A stretch of 64,000 nucleotides of DNA from NCBI GenBank assembly GCA_013414765.1, contig CP058708.1, forward strand, positions 4,521,553-4,585,552, in the 5' to 3' direction. The stretch comes from Candidatus Accumulibacter cognatus (GTDB lineage: Bacteria; Pseudomonadota; Gammaproteobacteria; Burkholderiales; Rhodocyclaceae). A model generated the notes under the pieces. That model was not told where the DNA came from, did no database searches, and worked only from the letters and a program-made list of their open reading frames with translations. The translations under genes and the position numbers were made by a program. This document shows, one piece after another, positions 51,099 through 60,346 of the stretch; positions within the stretch are counted from its first letter, which is position 1; each line of letters begins with the position of its first letter.

Positions 51099-51950
51099 AT
51101 GCTGAGCTATCGTCATGCCTTCCATGCCGGCAACCACGCCGATGTCCTCAAACATCTGGTACTGGTGCAACTGACGCGCTACCTCGGCCAGAAGGACAGT
51201 GCTTTCTGGTACGTCGATACGCACGCCGGGGCGGGAGCTTATGCACTTGATTCCGGGCAGGCAGCCAAGCTTGCCGAGTACCGGGACGGCATAGGACGGT
51301 TATGGGGGAGGCAGGATCTGCCGTCGGCCCTGCAGGACTATCTCGGTCTGGTGCGCGCAGCCAATCCCGATGGCCGCCTGAAGATCTACCCTGGTTCGCC
51401 TTCCCTGGCGATGGCGACGACGCGGACACAGGACCGCCTACGGCTTTTCGAGCTGCACAGCCGGGACGTAGTGCGTCTGCGGGAGCATTTCGCGGCCTGC
51501 GGCAAACGCGTGATCGTTGAGGAGGGCGACGGATTCGCGGCCCTCAAGGCCTTGTTGCCGCCGCCGCCGCGGCGAGCACTGGTTCTCATCGACCCGTCGT
51601 ACGAGGAGCGGCGCGATTACGATCGGGTGGTGCATTCCCTCAGGGAGAGCCTGTCGCGCTTTCCTGGCGGCACCTATCTGCTGTGGTATCCCCAACTGAC
51701 CCGGCTCGAAGCGCACCATTTGCCGCCGCGCCTGAAGCATCTGCCGGCAAGACGCTGGCTGCAGGTCACGCTGCGCGTCAGAACGCCGGCCAGCGACGGT
51801 TTCGGGATGCACGGCAGCGGTCTGTTCGTGATCAATCCACCCTGGACCCTGGAAGCGACCTTGCAGGCAGTAATGCCCTGCCTGGTCGAGCGACTCGGGC
51901 AGGATGCAGGCGCAGGTTACACGCTTGAAAGTCAGGATTCAGCCCGCTAG
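51099..51950 (+). CDS. rlmJ: 23S rRNA (adenine2030-N6)-methyltransferase
   Basis: Protein of 283 aa: MLSYRHAFHAGNHADVLKHL is the characteristic RlmJ start. THAGAGAYAL is the SAM loop, and LVLIDPSYEERRDYDRV contains the catalytic DPPY-type motif (DPSY). FGMHGSGLFVINPPW is the conserved end. It methylates A2030 of 23S rRNA. Starts with the family Met and has the standard length. Confidence 0.95.
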   Translation: MLSYRHAFHAGNHADVLKHLVLVQLTRYLGQKDSAFWYVDTHAGAGAYALDSGQAAKLAEYRDGIGRLWGRQDLPSALQDYLGLVRAANPDGRLKIYPGSPSLAMATTRTQDRLRLFELHSRDVVRLREHFAACGKRVIVEEGDGFAALKALLPPPPRRALVLIDPSYEERRDYDRVVHSLRESLSRFPGGTYLLWYPQLTRLEAHHLPPRLKHLPARRWLQVTLRVRTPASDGFGMHGSGLFVINPPWTLEATLQAVMPCLVERLGQDAGAGYTLESQDSAR

Positions 51951-52121
51951 GGATGCCGAGCATCCGGTCGGGCCCAGGGGACTGGAACCGCAAGGCTTCA
52001 TCGCGCTCCCAGACTCTGTCGTGGCAGAGCTGGGCAAAGGTGTCGGCATGCTTGGGCACATCGACAGCAGGTGCGGCATCATCACCGTGTACAATGACCG
52101 CTTTGAACCATGGGAGAAGCG

Positions 52122-52967
52122 ATGATGACTGCGACAAAGGGACATTCCGATCCGGCCACGGGCCAACTGGCCGTATCCACCAGACCCCGTCGGTCGTCGC
52201 ACCAGGTCGCGCTCATCGGCGGCATTGCCGGCACCCTGCTGCTCGGCGGCTGTGCCGAATTGACGGGCCCATCGGGCGACGTGACGGTCAGCGATCCGAC
52301 ACGGATCACGCGCAGCGGCTTTCTCAGTGACTACCAGCGCCTGACGAAAGCGCCCGGTGGCGACGGAGCGCTGTGCTGGCGGAACACCGATGTCGACCTC
52401 AAACGCTACGACAAGGTGCTGATCACCCGCATTCTGGTCAGCCTCAAGGCGGATCAGCAGGAGGCGGTCGACCCGACCGACCTCAAGGCACTGGTCGATT
52501 ATTTCCACAATGCCCTGAGCAAGTCCCTGAAACCGCAGATGCAGATCGTCACGCAACCTGGGCCGGGGGTCCTGGTGTTGCGGATCGAGCTCACCAACCT
52601 GGTGCCGACGCAGGTCAGCCGGAGTCTGGCAGGCACCGCGATCCCCTACGGTTTCGTCGCCGAGGCTGCTTCCGGTCCGGCATCGGGGAGGCCTGCGGGT
52701 TCGACGCCTTATCTCGGCGAGACCGGCATCGAAATGCAGTTTCTCGACGGCGCCAGCAACGTTGTTCTTGGTGAGTGCGCCGATGCGCAGATCGGCCGCA
52801 AGTACGCCGCCGACATCGATGCCGGCGCGGCCGCTGCCACCAATACCTGGATCAAGGGCTACATGAGCTCGTTCCAGAGCTGGTCGTACGCACGCGACGC
52901 TTTCGACAAATGGTCGCTGCTGATCGCCGATCGATTGGCCGTGCTGCGCGGAGTGAAACCCCGGTAG
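52122..52967 (+). CDS. DUF3313 outer-membrane-type lipoprotein
   Basis: Protein of ~281 aa with a long N-terminal region and a lipobox (GTLLLGGC-AEL, lipid Cys near residue 44). The body is DUF3313 (RSGFLSDYQRLTKAPGGDGA, LKRYDKVLITRILVSLK, AIPYGFVAEAASG). GGAG lies just upstream of the ATG at 52122; 52110 is an alternative. Function of the family is unknown; it is expected at the inner face of the outer membrane. A hairpin repeat begins 6 bp after its stop. Confidence 0.82.
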   Translation: MMTATKGHSDPATGQLAVSTRPRRSSHQVALIGGIAGTLLLGGCAELTGPSGDVTVSDPTRITRSGFLSDYQRLTKAPGGDGALCWRNTDVDLKRYDKVLITRILVSLKADQQEAVDPTDLKALVDYFHNALSKSLKPQMQIVTQPGPGVLVLRIELTNLVPTQVSRSLAGTAIPYGFVAEAASGPASGRPAGSTPYLGETGIEMQFLDGASNVVLGECADAQIGRKYAADIDAGAAAATNTWIKGYMSSFQSWSYARDAFDKWSLLIADRLAVLRGVKPR

Positions 52968-52972
52968 CCCGC

Positions 52973-53157
52973 TAATGTGAAAGTCGCGTCAGCGACTCAC
53001 GAATCTCCCCTCCCACTTGCGGGGGCGAAGGCGGGGTTTCGCGGAGCATGCTCTGCGCCCATCGAACGATTCCGGCGTGCAAGCCGGCATGCGCCCTGCA
53101 AGGGAGGGGAAACGGTCATGACTTTCATCATCGGGGGGCTCTTGCAAAGTCATGACA
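52973..53157 (+). repeat. Multi-hairpin intergenic repeat, copy B (long form)
   Basis: A 185-bp copy in the gap between two convergent genes. From 5' to 3': GTCGCGTCAGCGAC hairpin, CCCC-TCCCAC/GCGGGGG region, GGAGC/GCTCT hairpin, ATTCCGGC/GCCGGCAT hairpin, and GTCATGACTTT (53116-53126) paired with AAAGTCATGAC (53147-53157). It matches copy C closely in the inner part. It could serve as a terminator for both genes. Confidence 0.82.
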
Positions 53158-53165
53158 GTTCGTGG

Positions 53166-54518
53166 TCAGGACAGCATGAGCATTTCAACCAGCAGGCCGA
53201 CGACGGCGCCGGCCGCGATGACGGCAATGACATTCTGCCGGTAGTAAAACAGCGCGACCGCGGCACCGAGAGCGATCAGCGCGGAGATCCAGTCGAAGCT
53301 GCCAGCGAAACCTCTCGGCCAGAGGACATGATAGCCGAAGAACAGCGCCAGATTGAGAATCACGCCGACCACCGCCGCGGTGATGGCGGTCAGTGGTGCG
53401 GTGAATTTCAACTGGTTGTGGGTGGTCTCGACCAGCGGTCCGCCGAGCAGGATAAAAACAAATGATGGCAGAAAGGTAAACCAGGTCACCAGCGAAGCCG
53501 CGACTGAGCCTGCAAGGAACAGGCTATCCGGTCCGAAAACGGCCTTCAGGTAGCCACCGACGAAACCGACAAAAGCGACCACCATGATCAGCGGCCCAGG
53601 GGTGGTTTCGCCGAGCGCGAGGCCGTCGATCATCTGGGTCGCGGTCAGCCAGCCGTAGTGTTCGACGGCTCCCTGGTAAACGTAGGGGAGAACGGCATAA
53701 GCACCGCCAAAGGTCAGCAGCGCGGCCTTGGTGAAAAACCAGCTCATCTGCGTCAGCGTGTGCTGCCAACCGTGGGTCGCAATCAGCAGGCCCATCGGGA
53801 TGGCCCACAGAAGAGCCGCGACGATGAGCACCCTGATCAGTCTGTTCCATCCGAAGCGGGCATGCTCCGGAGTCGGCGTGTCGTCGTCGATCAAGGCCGG
53901 ACCGAACGCGGCTTCGGCCGGGCCGTGGCCACCGCCAAGCTGGAACTTCTCGGGTGCGACCCGTCCGCCGATGTAGCCGAGCAGCGCGGCGACGGCGACG
54001 ATGACGGGAAACGGCGCGGCGAGCGCGAAGATGGCGACGAAGGAAGCCGCCGCGATCGCCCAGAGAAACGGGTTCTTGAGGGCACGCATTCCGATTCGGT
54101 GCGCCGCCTGGACGACAATGGCGGTGACTGCCGGCTTGATGCCGTAAAACAGACCAGCCACCAACGGCGTCTCGCCGAAAGTGATATAGACCCAGGACAG
54201 ACCGATCAGAAGCAGCAGCGAGGGCAGCACGAACAGGGTTCCGGCGACCACGCCGCCAGGCGTGCGATGCATCAGCCAGCCGATGTAGGTGGCCAGTTGC
54301 TGGGCTTCGGGACCAGGAAGCAGCATGCAATAGTTGAGTGCGTGCAGAAAGCGTCGCTCGGAAATCCAGCGACGACGTTCCACCAGTTCCGCGTGCATCA
54401 TCGAAATCTGTCCTGCCGGGCCACCGAAACTGATGCATCCCAGCTTGAGCCAGAAGGCGAACGCCTGCCAGAAGCTGACTGAGGGGGGAGCTGCAGGGTT
54501 TGCGAGGCCGCGGTTCAT
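53166..54518 (-). CDS. chrA: Chromate transporter (CHR family)
   Basis: Protein of 450 aa with two homologous CHR halves: FWLKLGCISFGGPAGQISMM with LPGPEAQQLATYIGW in the first, and FFTKAALLTFGGAYAVLPYV with LGETTPGPLIMVVAFVGFVG in the second. About ten or more membrane helices. The family exports chromate in exchange or with protons and may handle sulfate-like anions. It starts one base after the SNF2 gene stop, so it is probably read from the same transcript. Confidence 0.93.
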   Translation of the reverse strand: MNRGLANPAAPPSVSFWQAFAFWLKLGCISFGGPAGQISMMHAELVERRRWISERRFLHALNYCMLLPGPEAQQLATYIGWLMHRTPGGVVAGTLFVLPSLLLLIGLSWVYITFGETPLVAGLFYGIKPAVTAIVVQAAHRIGMRALKNPFLWAIAAASFVAIFALAAPFPVIVAVAALLGYIGGRVAPEKFQLGGGHGPAEAAFGPALIDDDTPTPEHARFGWNRLIRVLIVAALLWAIPMGLLIATHGWQHTLTQMSWFFTKAALLTFGGAYAVLPYVYQGAVEHYGWLTATQMIDGLALGETTPGPLIMVVAFVGFVGGYLKAVFGPDSLFLAGSVAASLVTWFTFLPSFVFILLGGPLVETTHNQLKFTAPLTAITAAVVGVILNLALFFGYHVLWPRGFAGSFDWISALIALGAAVALFYYRQNVIAVIAAGAVVGLLVEMLMLS

Positions 54519-54519
54519 G

Positions 54520-57500
54520 TCATTTCCCCCGGATCAGCGCCACCAGATCCTCGGTCGATGGCAAGGCACTGGCTTCGCCTTCGGCGAGAATGCTCTCGGC
54601 GAGCGCGCGTTTCTCATGGTGCAGGTCGACGATTCGTTCCTCGACGGTGCCCCTGGTGACCAGCCGGTAAACGGTGACCGGTCTGAGCTGCCCGATGCGG
54701 TGCGCACGTCCCATCGCCTGATCCTCGGCCGCCGGGTTCCACCACGGGTCGGTGATCACCACGTAGTCGGCGGCGGTGAGGTTGAGGCCGAAGCCGCCGG
54801 CCTTGAGACTGATCAGGAAAAGCTCGCCTTCGCCGGCCTGGAATGCGGCGACCCGGCGCGTTCGCTCGGCGGCGGGGGTGGCGCCGTCGAGGTACTGATA
54901 GCGAATTCCGGCTGCGTCGAGCGGTTCGCGGAGGATGCTCAGGAAATCGACGAACTGGCTGAAGACCAGCGCCTTGTGGCCGTTGGCGATGAGCTCGCTG
55001 GCCAGTTCGCCAAAGGCCTGTACCTTGGCGCCGCTGATCCCGAACTCGGGGTTGCACAGGCGCGGGTCGCAGGCGGCACGCCGCAGGCGCGTCAGTTGCG
55101 CGAGGATGTTGAAGCGGGATTGCGTTTCCGGCGTGCTGTCGAGCATGCTGCCGATCTCGTTTGCGGCTTCGCGGCGCAAGGCTTCGTAATGCGCGGCTTC
55201 GGCACTCTCCGGGCTGACCGTCAGGATCAGCTCGATGCGGGGCGGCAGTTCCTGCAGTACTTCCGCTTTGCTTCGTCGCAGCACGAAGGGAGCGATCAGG
55301 CGCTTGAGGACATGCTGGGTGTCACGGTCGCGGTTACGTTCGATCGGACCCGCGAAGCGCTCGTTGAAGCGGTTGACGGTGCCGAGCAGGCCGGGATTGG
55401 CAAAACGCATGATCGACCACAGGTCGGCGAGGCGGTTTTCCACCGGCGTTCCGGTCAGTGCCAGGCGAAAATCGGCCTTGAGCTCGAACACCGCCTGCGA
55501 GCGCTTGGCGGCTGCATTCTTGATCGCCTGTGCTTCGTCGGCGATCAGCGTGTGCCAGTTGCGCCCGGCGAAGCGTTCCTGCGCGAGTTGCAGCAGCGTG
55601 TAGGAGACGATCAGCAGATCCTGCGGCCCGGCCTGGCTGACCAGTTCCTCGCGTTCGCTGTCGCCGGCGTCGCTGTAGATGCGGGCGTTGAGCGTCGGTG
55701 CAAAACGACGTGTTTCGGCGAACCAGTTGCCGCATACCGAGGTCGGTGCGATGACCAGCGCCGGCCCGCCGGCGGCGCGCTCGAGCAGCACGGCGAGTGC
55801 CTGCAGCGTTTTGCCCAGGCCCATGTCGTCGGCCAGACAGCCGCCCATGCCGGCGGTCGCCAGACGCATCGCCCACTGGTAGCCGTCTTCCTGATAGGGC
55901 CGCAGCCTGACCTGCAGCAGGCTCGGCGGTTTCGGTTCGGAGGACTGGGCGCTGCGCAGGCGCTCGATGGCCTCGCGAAAATCCTTGCCGGCGTCGAGCC
56001 GGGTGCCGTCGAGAATCTCGTCGAGCCAGGCGGCGGCGATCGTCGGTGCCTTGCCTCCCTGCTTGTCGGTTTCGATAACCGCCGCGAGTTCGCTGAGCTT
56101 TTGTTTGAGTGAGCGCGTCAGCGCAGCATACACACCGTCCCCCATCGGGACGAAGCGGGATTTTTCGCGTGCCGCCGTCAGCAGGGTTTCGAGCTGCAGC
56201 ACCAGGCCCTCGTCGAGCGTCGCCTGCCCGGAGAGGCGGAACCAGTCGTGCTCGCGGCTGACGCTGACGCCGAGCTGCCGCGTATCGACGCTGACGACGC
56301 GAACGGCCTTGCCCTTGGGCCATTCAACCGCGGCAATCGCGGCCAGCGTCGGCAGCGTTTCGACCGCCCCGAGTGCCTGCTCGGGATCTTCGATCAGCCA
56401 TTCGCTGACGCCATCGTTGCCGTCGAGGAAGGGCAGGGCATCGAGTACCGCTTCGAGATGCTGGCGCTCGCGCTGGAGGTCGCGTTCGGTGCCGACGCTC
56501 TCGCTTCCGCGCACGCTCATCAGGCGAAGTCGGCCGCTGCCCGCCGGCAGGCGTGGGCCGTCGGGGCCCAGCGGTGTCACCACCAGGCGTAGCGCCAGGT
56601 GCTCGCCAACCGGCGAGAGTTCGGCACGCAGGCGCGAATCGCTGGCCACCTGCCGGGAGGCCTGTGCCGAGTCGGCGTGTACCTGGAAACGTCCGGACAG
56701 CGCACGCAAGGTCTTTTCGACCTCGGTCTGCGCTCCTGGCGCATTGGCGGGAATAGCAACGCGCCTCGAGATGAGCTGTGCGGCCTGCTGCTGCACCGCC
56801 GAGAAACGCACCAGCCGAAGACGTTGCGGGCCGTCCTGGACGAGTGTGAGCAAGCGCAGCGCTTCGTTCTCGCGACGCTCGTCGGCATCTTCGACATGGT
56901 GGTACGGGCTTTCGACGACTGGTCGCAACGGTGGCTCGATGCGCATCACGAAATGTTCGCCCTGACGGACCAGTTCCAGCTCTGGCTGCGTTTCGCTGAG
57001 TTCGACGAATTGCTCTGGCGCATTTGCCAGGACGATGCACGGATGACCGACCAGGGCGACGATCGCCGTGGGCAGGTCGATACGATAGCGGTTGCTGTAG
57101 CCGCGCTCGGGGCGCAGCGCGCGCGCCACCTTGGCATCCCACGCTGGCAGATGTTCGTTGCCAAAGATCTTCACGAGGCTCAGCGCGCGGGGTCGTCCCC
57201 AGCCCCGCAGACCACACCTCTGTTCGAGCGGTTTGATGCCGAGCAACTGACCCTCCTTGCCGATCTCGATGGCCCAGAGCAGGCGCGTCGTTTCGCTGCC
57301 GGCCTCGGCAGCAGTTTGCTCGCTGCCGAGCGATTGCAGGGCGTCGAGAATCGTGCGCCATTGTTGGCCAGCAGCGGCGACAAAATAACCGGTCGGTGGA
57401 TCGCGTCCGGAAAGTAGCTCCTCGGCGCCACGCAGCATGCGGCTCGGCAACTTCAGATGACAGTTCAGCAGCTTCCGCCGCAGGGCGATGATCGTCTCAT

Positions 57501-58731
57501 GCCAACCGCTAGCCGTATGCGGTGTAGGCTGCGTACCTGGCGCAGCGATCGTCTCGCTACCCAGCCAGGCCGAGAGCAGAATGGCCCAGAGCGAACCCAG
57601 TCCCCAGAGCTGTTCCTGGTCGCGCGCTGGCTGGAAAGCGGCATGGATGATCGCTGTCTTGCCAAGACGAACGTCGATGGCATGGACCCAGCGCCCCCAT
57701 GCGGAGAATGCACTCGGATCGCGCTGGCCGGCTTCGCCAATGCAGAACTTGCGCGCCAGTTCCAGATGCTTCGGGGTCGACTGGGCGAGCAGTGCGAGTG
57801 GGTAGAGCCATCCGATACTCACGGGCAGGAGGTTCTTGCTGCTGCCGATTTCGCCCTTGCGCTGCTTCAGGGCTGCCTCGAAAGCGGCTTGTCCGGCTGC
57901 CCACTGGCTGTCAACGACCAGGGCTGCGGCCCCAATGGCGGCAGCGAGGCCGTTGTCGAGCCCCTGCAGGGCTTCCTGCAACAAGGCGGCGTCACTGCGT
58001 TGCAACGCCAGCTCGGCAAGCGCCGAACGCAGATCGTTGGACACCTGGTCGGGTTGCCGCCTGAGCTGGTCAAAAGCCCACTCCGCGATCGGGTTGAAAT
58101 CCTCCGCCCAGTTCAAACCTATCGATGCCACACCCAGGCAAGCGAGCCACGAGCGTTCGGCCGGATCGATGTACTCGAAACTGGGGCCATCGAAACCGAG
58201 CAGGAGTGCCTGCGTGAGGATGGAGTTCCAGTCCATCGAACGTGCGACCCGTTGCCGGATCGCTGCTAGCTCTTCGCTCGGTGTGCCGGAAAAGAACTTG
58301 GCGCGCACATAGGCAATGGTCGCCGGAAGACTGCTGCTCGGCCAGTAGTAGCCGAAGCGCGTGAGGTCGAAACCATCGAGTTCGGCGATCAGACTCGGCA
58401 GGCAGTTTCCTGGCCGGGTCTCGAGCAACTGCCGGTAGAGCGGCGCACGCAAAGCGTCCACGAGTTGAAAGGCGTTGGGGCGGTGCGCCACATCGCCGAG
58501 CAGCAGTTTCTTGTCCTTGAGTTCCTCGACCGCGCTCTTTACATCGTTGAAGGTAAACGCTCTGCCGGTGCTGGTGGTCAGACCACTCAAACCAAGCAGG
58601 TGGTGTACGTCGGTCTGCGTACGGGCGGTCCACAGTAGTGCGCAGGCCAGGGCCACCTTGTGCGTGTCGGCAGTCAGTCCATGCTGGTCGAGTCGCTCGA
58701 TGGCTGCTTTGTTCAAGGGGTTCTTGAGCAT
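54520..58731 (-). CDS. SNF2-family DEAD/DEAH helicase (HepA-like)
   Basis: Protein of 1403 aa. The C-terminal ~500 residues contain all SNF2 motor motifs: GGCLADDMGLGKTLQALAVL (Walker A), LIADEAQAIKN (DEAQ box), LALTGTPVENRLADLWSIM, VFSQFVDFLSILREPL, TDPWWNPAAEDQAMGRAHRI-GQ. The first ~880 residues are a long helical and beta region with no domain I can name. Bacterial SNF2 proteins remodel protein-DNA or polymerase complexes. The start at 58731 has no strong ribosome site. Next to chrA (1-bp gap) and 41 bp after queA on the same strand. Confidence 0.92.
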   Translation of the reverse strand: MLKNPLNKAAIERLDQHGLTADTHKVALACALLWTARTQTDVHHLLGLSGLTTSTGRAFTFNDVKSAVEELKDKKLLLGDVAHRPNAFQLVDALRAPLYRQLLETRPGNCLPSLIAELDGFDLTRFGYYWPSSSLPATIAYVRAKFFSGTPSEELAAIRQRVARSMDWNSILTQALLLGFDGPSFEYIDPAERSWLACLGVASIGLNWAEDFNPIAEWAFDQLRRQPDQVSNDLRSALAELALQRSDAALLQEALQGLDNGLAAAIGAAALVVDSQWAAGQAAFEAALKQRKGEIGSSKNLLPVSIGWLYPLALLAQSTPKHLELARKFCIGEAGQRDPSAFSAWGRWVHAIDVRLGKTAIIHAAFQPARDQEQLWGLGSLWAILLSAWLGSETIAAPGTQPTPHTASGWHETIIALRRKLLNCHLKLPSRMLRGAEELLSGRDPPTGYFVAAAGQQWRTILDALQSLGSEQTAAEAGSETTRLLWAIEIGKEGQLLGIKPLEQRCGLRGWGRPRALSLVKIFGNEHLPAWDAKVARALRPERGYSNRYRIDLPTAIVALVGHPCIVLANAPEQFVELSETQPELELVRQGEHFVMRIEPPLRPVVESPYHHVEDADERRENEALRLLTLVQDGPQRLRLVRFSAVQQQAAQLISRRVAIPANAPGAQTEVEKTLRALSGRFQVHADSAQASRQVASDSRLRAELSPVGEHLALRLVVTPLGPDGPRLPAGSGRLRLMSVRGSESVGTERDLQRERQHLEAVLDALPFLDGNDGVSEWLIEDPEQALGAVETLPTLAAIAAVEWPKGKAVRVVSVDTRQLGVSVSREHDWFRLSGQATLDEGLVLQLETLLTAAREKSRFVPMGDGVYAALTRSLKQKLSELAAVIETDKQGGKAPTIAAAWLDEILDGTRLDAGKDFREAIERLRSAQSSEPKPPSLLQVRLRPYQEDGYQWAMRLATAGMGGCLADDMGLGKTLQALAVLLERAAGGPALVIAPTSVCGNWFAETRRFAPTLNARIYSDAGDSEREELVSQAGPQDLLIVSYTLLQLAQERFAGRNWHTLIADEAQAIKNAAAKRSQAVFELKADFRLALTGTPVENRLADLWSIMRFANPGLLGTVNRFNERFAGPIERNRDRDTQHVLKRLIAPFVLRRSKAEVLQELPPRIELILTVSPESAEAAHYEALRREAANEIGSMLDSTPETQSRFNILAQLTRLRRAACDPRLCNPEFGISGAKVQAFGELASELIANGHKALVFSQFVDFLSILREPLDAAGIRYQYLDGATPAAERTRRVAAFQAGEGELFLISLKAGGFGLNLTAADYVVITDPWWNPAAEDQAMGRAHRIGQLRPVTVYRLVTRGTVEERIVDLHHEKRALAESILAEGEASALPSTEDLVALIRGK

Positions 58732-58772
58732 GGCGGCGGTTTCGGGAAAGGGAGTGGAGGCTTGTGCATGAA

Positions 58773-59813
58773 TCAGCCACGGTGCAGCAGCATGGCGTCA
58801 CCATAACTGAAGAAGCGATAACGCTGATTGATCGCGTGCCGATACGCGCCGCGGATGGCATCCAGTCCGGCGAAAGCCGAAACGAGCATCAGCAGCGTCG
58901 ATTTTGGGAGGTGAAAGTTGGTGATCAGCCGGTCGACGACGCGAAAGCGGTAGCCCGGAGTGATGAAGATGTCGGTTTCGGCCGCGCCAGCGTGCAGCTC
59001 TCCGTGCTCTGCAGCCGCTTCGAGCGCACGCAGGCTGGTTGTCCCTACAGCGATGACCTGGCCGCCGCGCGCACGCGTTCGGGCGATCGCAGCGGCCGTC
59101 GCGGGCGGGATCTCGAAACGTTCGGCGTGCATGCGGTGCTCGGAAATGCGCTGTACTCGCACTGGCTGGAAGGTGCCGGCGCCGACGTGCAGCGTCAGCC
59201 AGGCCATCTCGGCACCGCGCTGTGCGAGTTCAGCCAGCAGCGCCTCGTCGAAGTGCAGGCCGGCAGTGGGTGCGGCGACAGCGCCAGGATGGCGGGCAAA
59301 AACCGTCTGGTAGCGCGCTTCGTCGGCAGCGCTCGCCGCATGCGTGATGTAGGGCGGCAAGGGCAAGCGGCCGTGGCGATCGAGCAGGCTCCAGAGGTCA
59401 TTTTCGCCAGCCGGCTCCAGCAGTTCCAGGTCGAAGAACTCGTGCTGTTCACCGCAACGACCGCGTACGCTCAGCAGGATGGCATTTTCGAGAAAGATGC
59501 GGCTGCCGGCTTGCGGCGCTTTGCTGGCGCGGATTTGTGCCACGGCATGACGAGCATCGACGATGCGCTCGATCAGAACCTCGATCTGGCCGCCGCTTTC
59601 CTTCCGACCAAAGAGGCGCGCGCGGAACACGCGCGTATCGTTGAACACCAGCAGATCCCCGGCTTCAACGATTTCCGGGAGCTCGCTGAAGCGGCGATCG
59701 TGGATGATGCCGTCGGACAGTTGCAACAGACGACTGGCGGTGCGTTCTGCGGTCGGGTGCTGGGCGATCAGTTCGCCGGGTAGATCGAAGTCGAAATCGT
59801 CGAGCGTCAGCAT
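58773..59813 (-). CDS. queA: S-adenosylmethionine:tRNA ribosyltransferase-isomerase
   Basis: Protein of 346 aa: [20 protein letters not shown] at the start, [50 protein letters not shown] and [18 protein letters not shown] are all QueA motifs. It adds the epoxycyclopentane moiety from SAM to preQ1 in tRNA during queuosine synthesis. Complete and standard length. It starts ~125 bp from the tRNA-Leu gene on the opposite strand. Confidence 0.96.
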   Translation of the reverse strand: MLTLDDFDFDLPGELIAQHPTAERTASRLLQLSDGIIHDRRFSELPEIVEAGDLLVFNDTRVFRARLFGRKESGGQIEVLIERIVDARHAVAQIRASKAPQAGSRIFLENAILLSVRGRCGEQHEFFDLELLEPAGENDLWSLLDRHGRLPLPPYITHAASAADEARYQTVFARHPGAVAAPTAGLHFDEALLAELAQRGAEMAWLTLHVGAGTFQPVRVQRISEHRMHAERFEIPPATAAAIARTRARGGQVIAVGTTSLRALEAAAEHGELHAGAAETDIFITPGYRFRVVDRLITNFHLPKSTLLMLVSAFAGLDAIRGAYRHAINQRYRFFSYGDAMLLHRG

Positions 59814-59875
59814 GCGTAAGTCTGCAGAGAATTGTCGAGCAAGCGCCGACGTGGAACGGAATATGATGAGTCTGC

Positions 59876-59904
59876 TTGTTCCTGAGTGGAGAATCAGCGA
59901 TAAT
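59876..59904 (+). promoter_or_regulatory. Promoter of tRNA-Leu
   Basis: TTGTTC (59876-59881) and GATAAT (59899-59904) are spaced by 17 bp and lie 35 bp before the tRNA. This gives a short leader before the mature 5' end, as is usual for tRNA genes. Confidence 0.55.
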
Positions 59905-59939
59905 CAGAACTTCTTCCGGCTCGCGAGTTGCGAGCCAAA

Positions 59940-60026
59940 GCCGAGATGGCGGAATCGGTAGACGCAGCGGACTCAAAATCCGCCGGTGGAAACATCGTGG
60001 GGGTTCGATTCCCCCTCTCGGCACCA
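59940..60026 (+). tRNA. tRNA-Leu (anticodon CAA)
   Basis: 87 nt including encoded CCA. Acceptor stem GCCGAGA pairs with TCTCGGC; the anticodon stem GCGGA/TCCGC encloses CTCAAAA (anticodon CAA); a long variable arm marks a class II tRNA; the T arm is GGGGG-TTCGATT-CCCCC. The A-CCA 3' end is present at 60023-60026. Confidence 0.97.
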
Positions 60027-60140
60027 TCCAGAACAGCACATGCTTGCAAAGCTTCGAATTATAACACGCCTCGGGTAGGCGGGCGCTGTCTGCCCGATCG
60101 ATTCAGGCGATTGACGCGAGAAGCGGGGTGCGCAGGCATG

Positions 60141-60257
60141 TTAATGTGAATGTCGTGCCGGCGACTCACGAATCCCTCCTTCCCTCTCGTGGAGGAGGAG
60201 TCAGGGGAGGGAAACGGTCATGACTTCCATGATCGGGGGCCTGGAAAAATCATGACC
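60141..60257 (+). repeat. Multi-hairpin intergenic repeat, copy D (diverged short form)
   Basis: A 117-bp unit starting TTAATGTGAATGTCG, with GTCG/CGAC, a pyrimidine/purine CCTCC.../GGAGGAG stem, and end arms GGTCATGA (60217-60224) and TCATGACC (60250-60257) extended by TTCC/GGAA. The stem bases differ from copies A-C but still pair. It fills the 320-bp space between the tRNA and hemC; the other bases show no gene. Confidence 0.75.
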
Positions 60258-60346
60258 TTTAGAATCGCTCATCAATGTTCGGCATCGAAAGGGTCTGTGC
60301 GTCGGTGTGACGACGTGCGTGCCGGTGCCGCTAGCGGAACCCTGCC

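Noticed and set aside
51951-52121. A 73-codon frame between rlmJ and the DUF3313 lipoprotein gene
   Set aside because: It overlaps the end of rlmJ, has no ribosome site and no recognisable motif; the stretch more likely holds the lipoprotein promoter.
54334-56112. 592-codon plus-strand frame opposite the SNF2 motor region
   Set aside because: Shadow of a strongly conserved helicase; no independent evidence.
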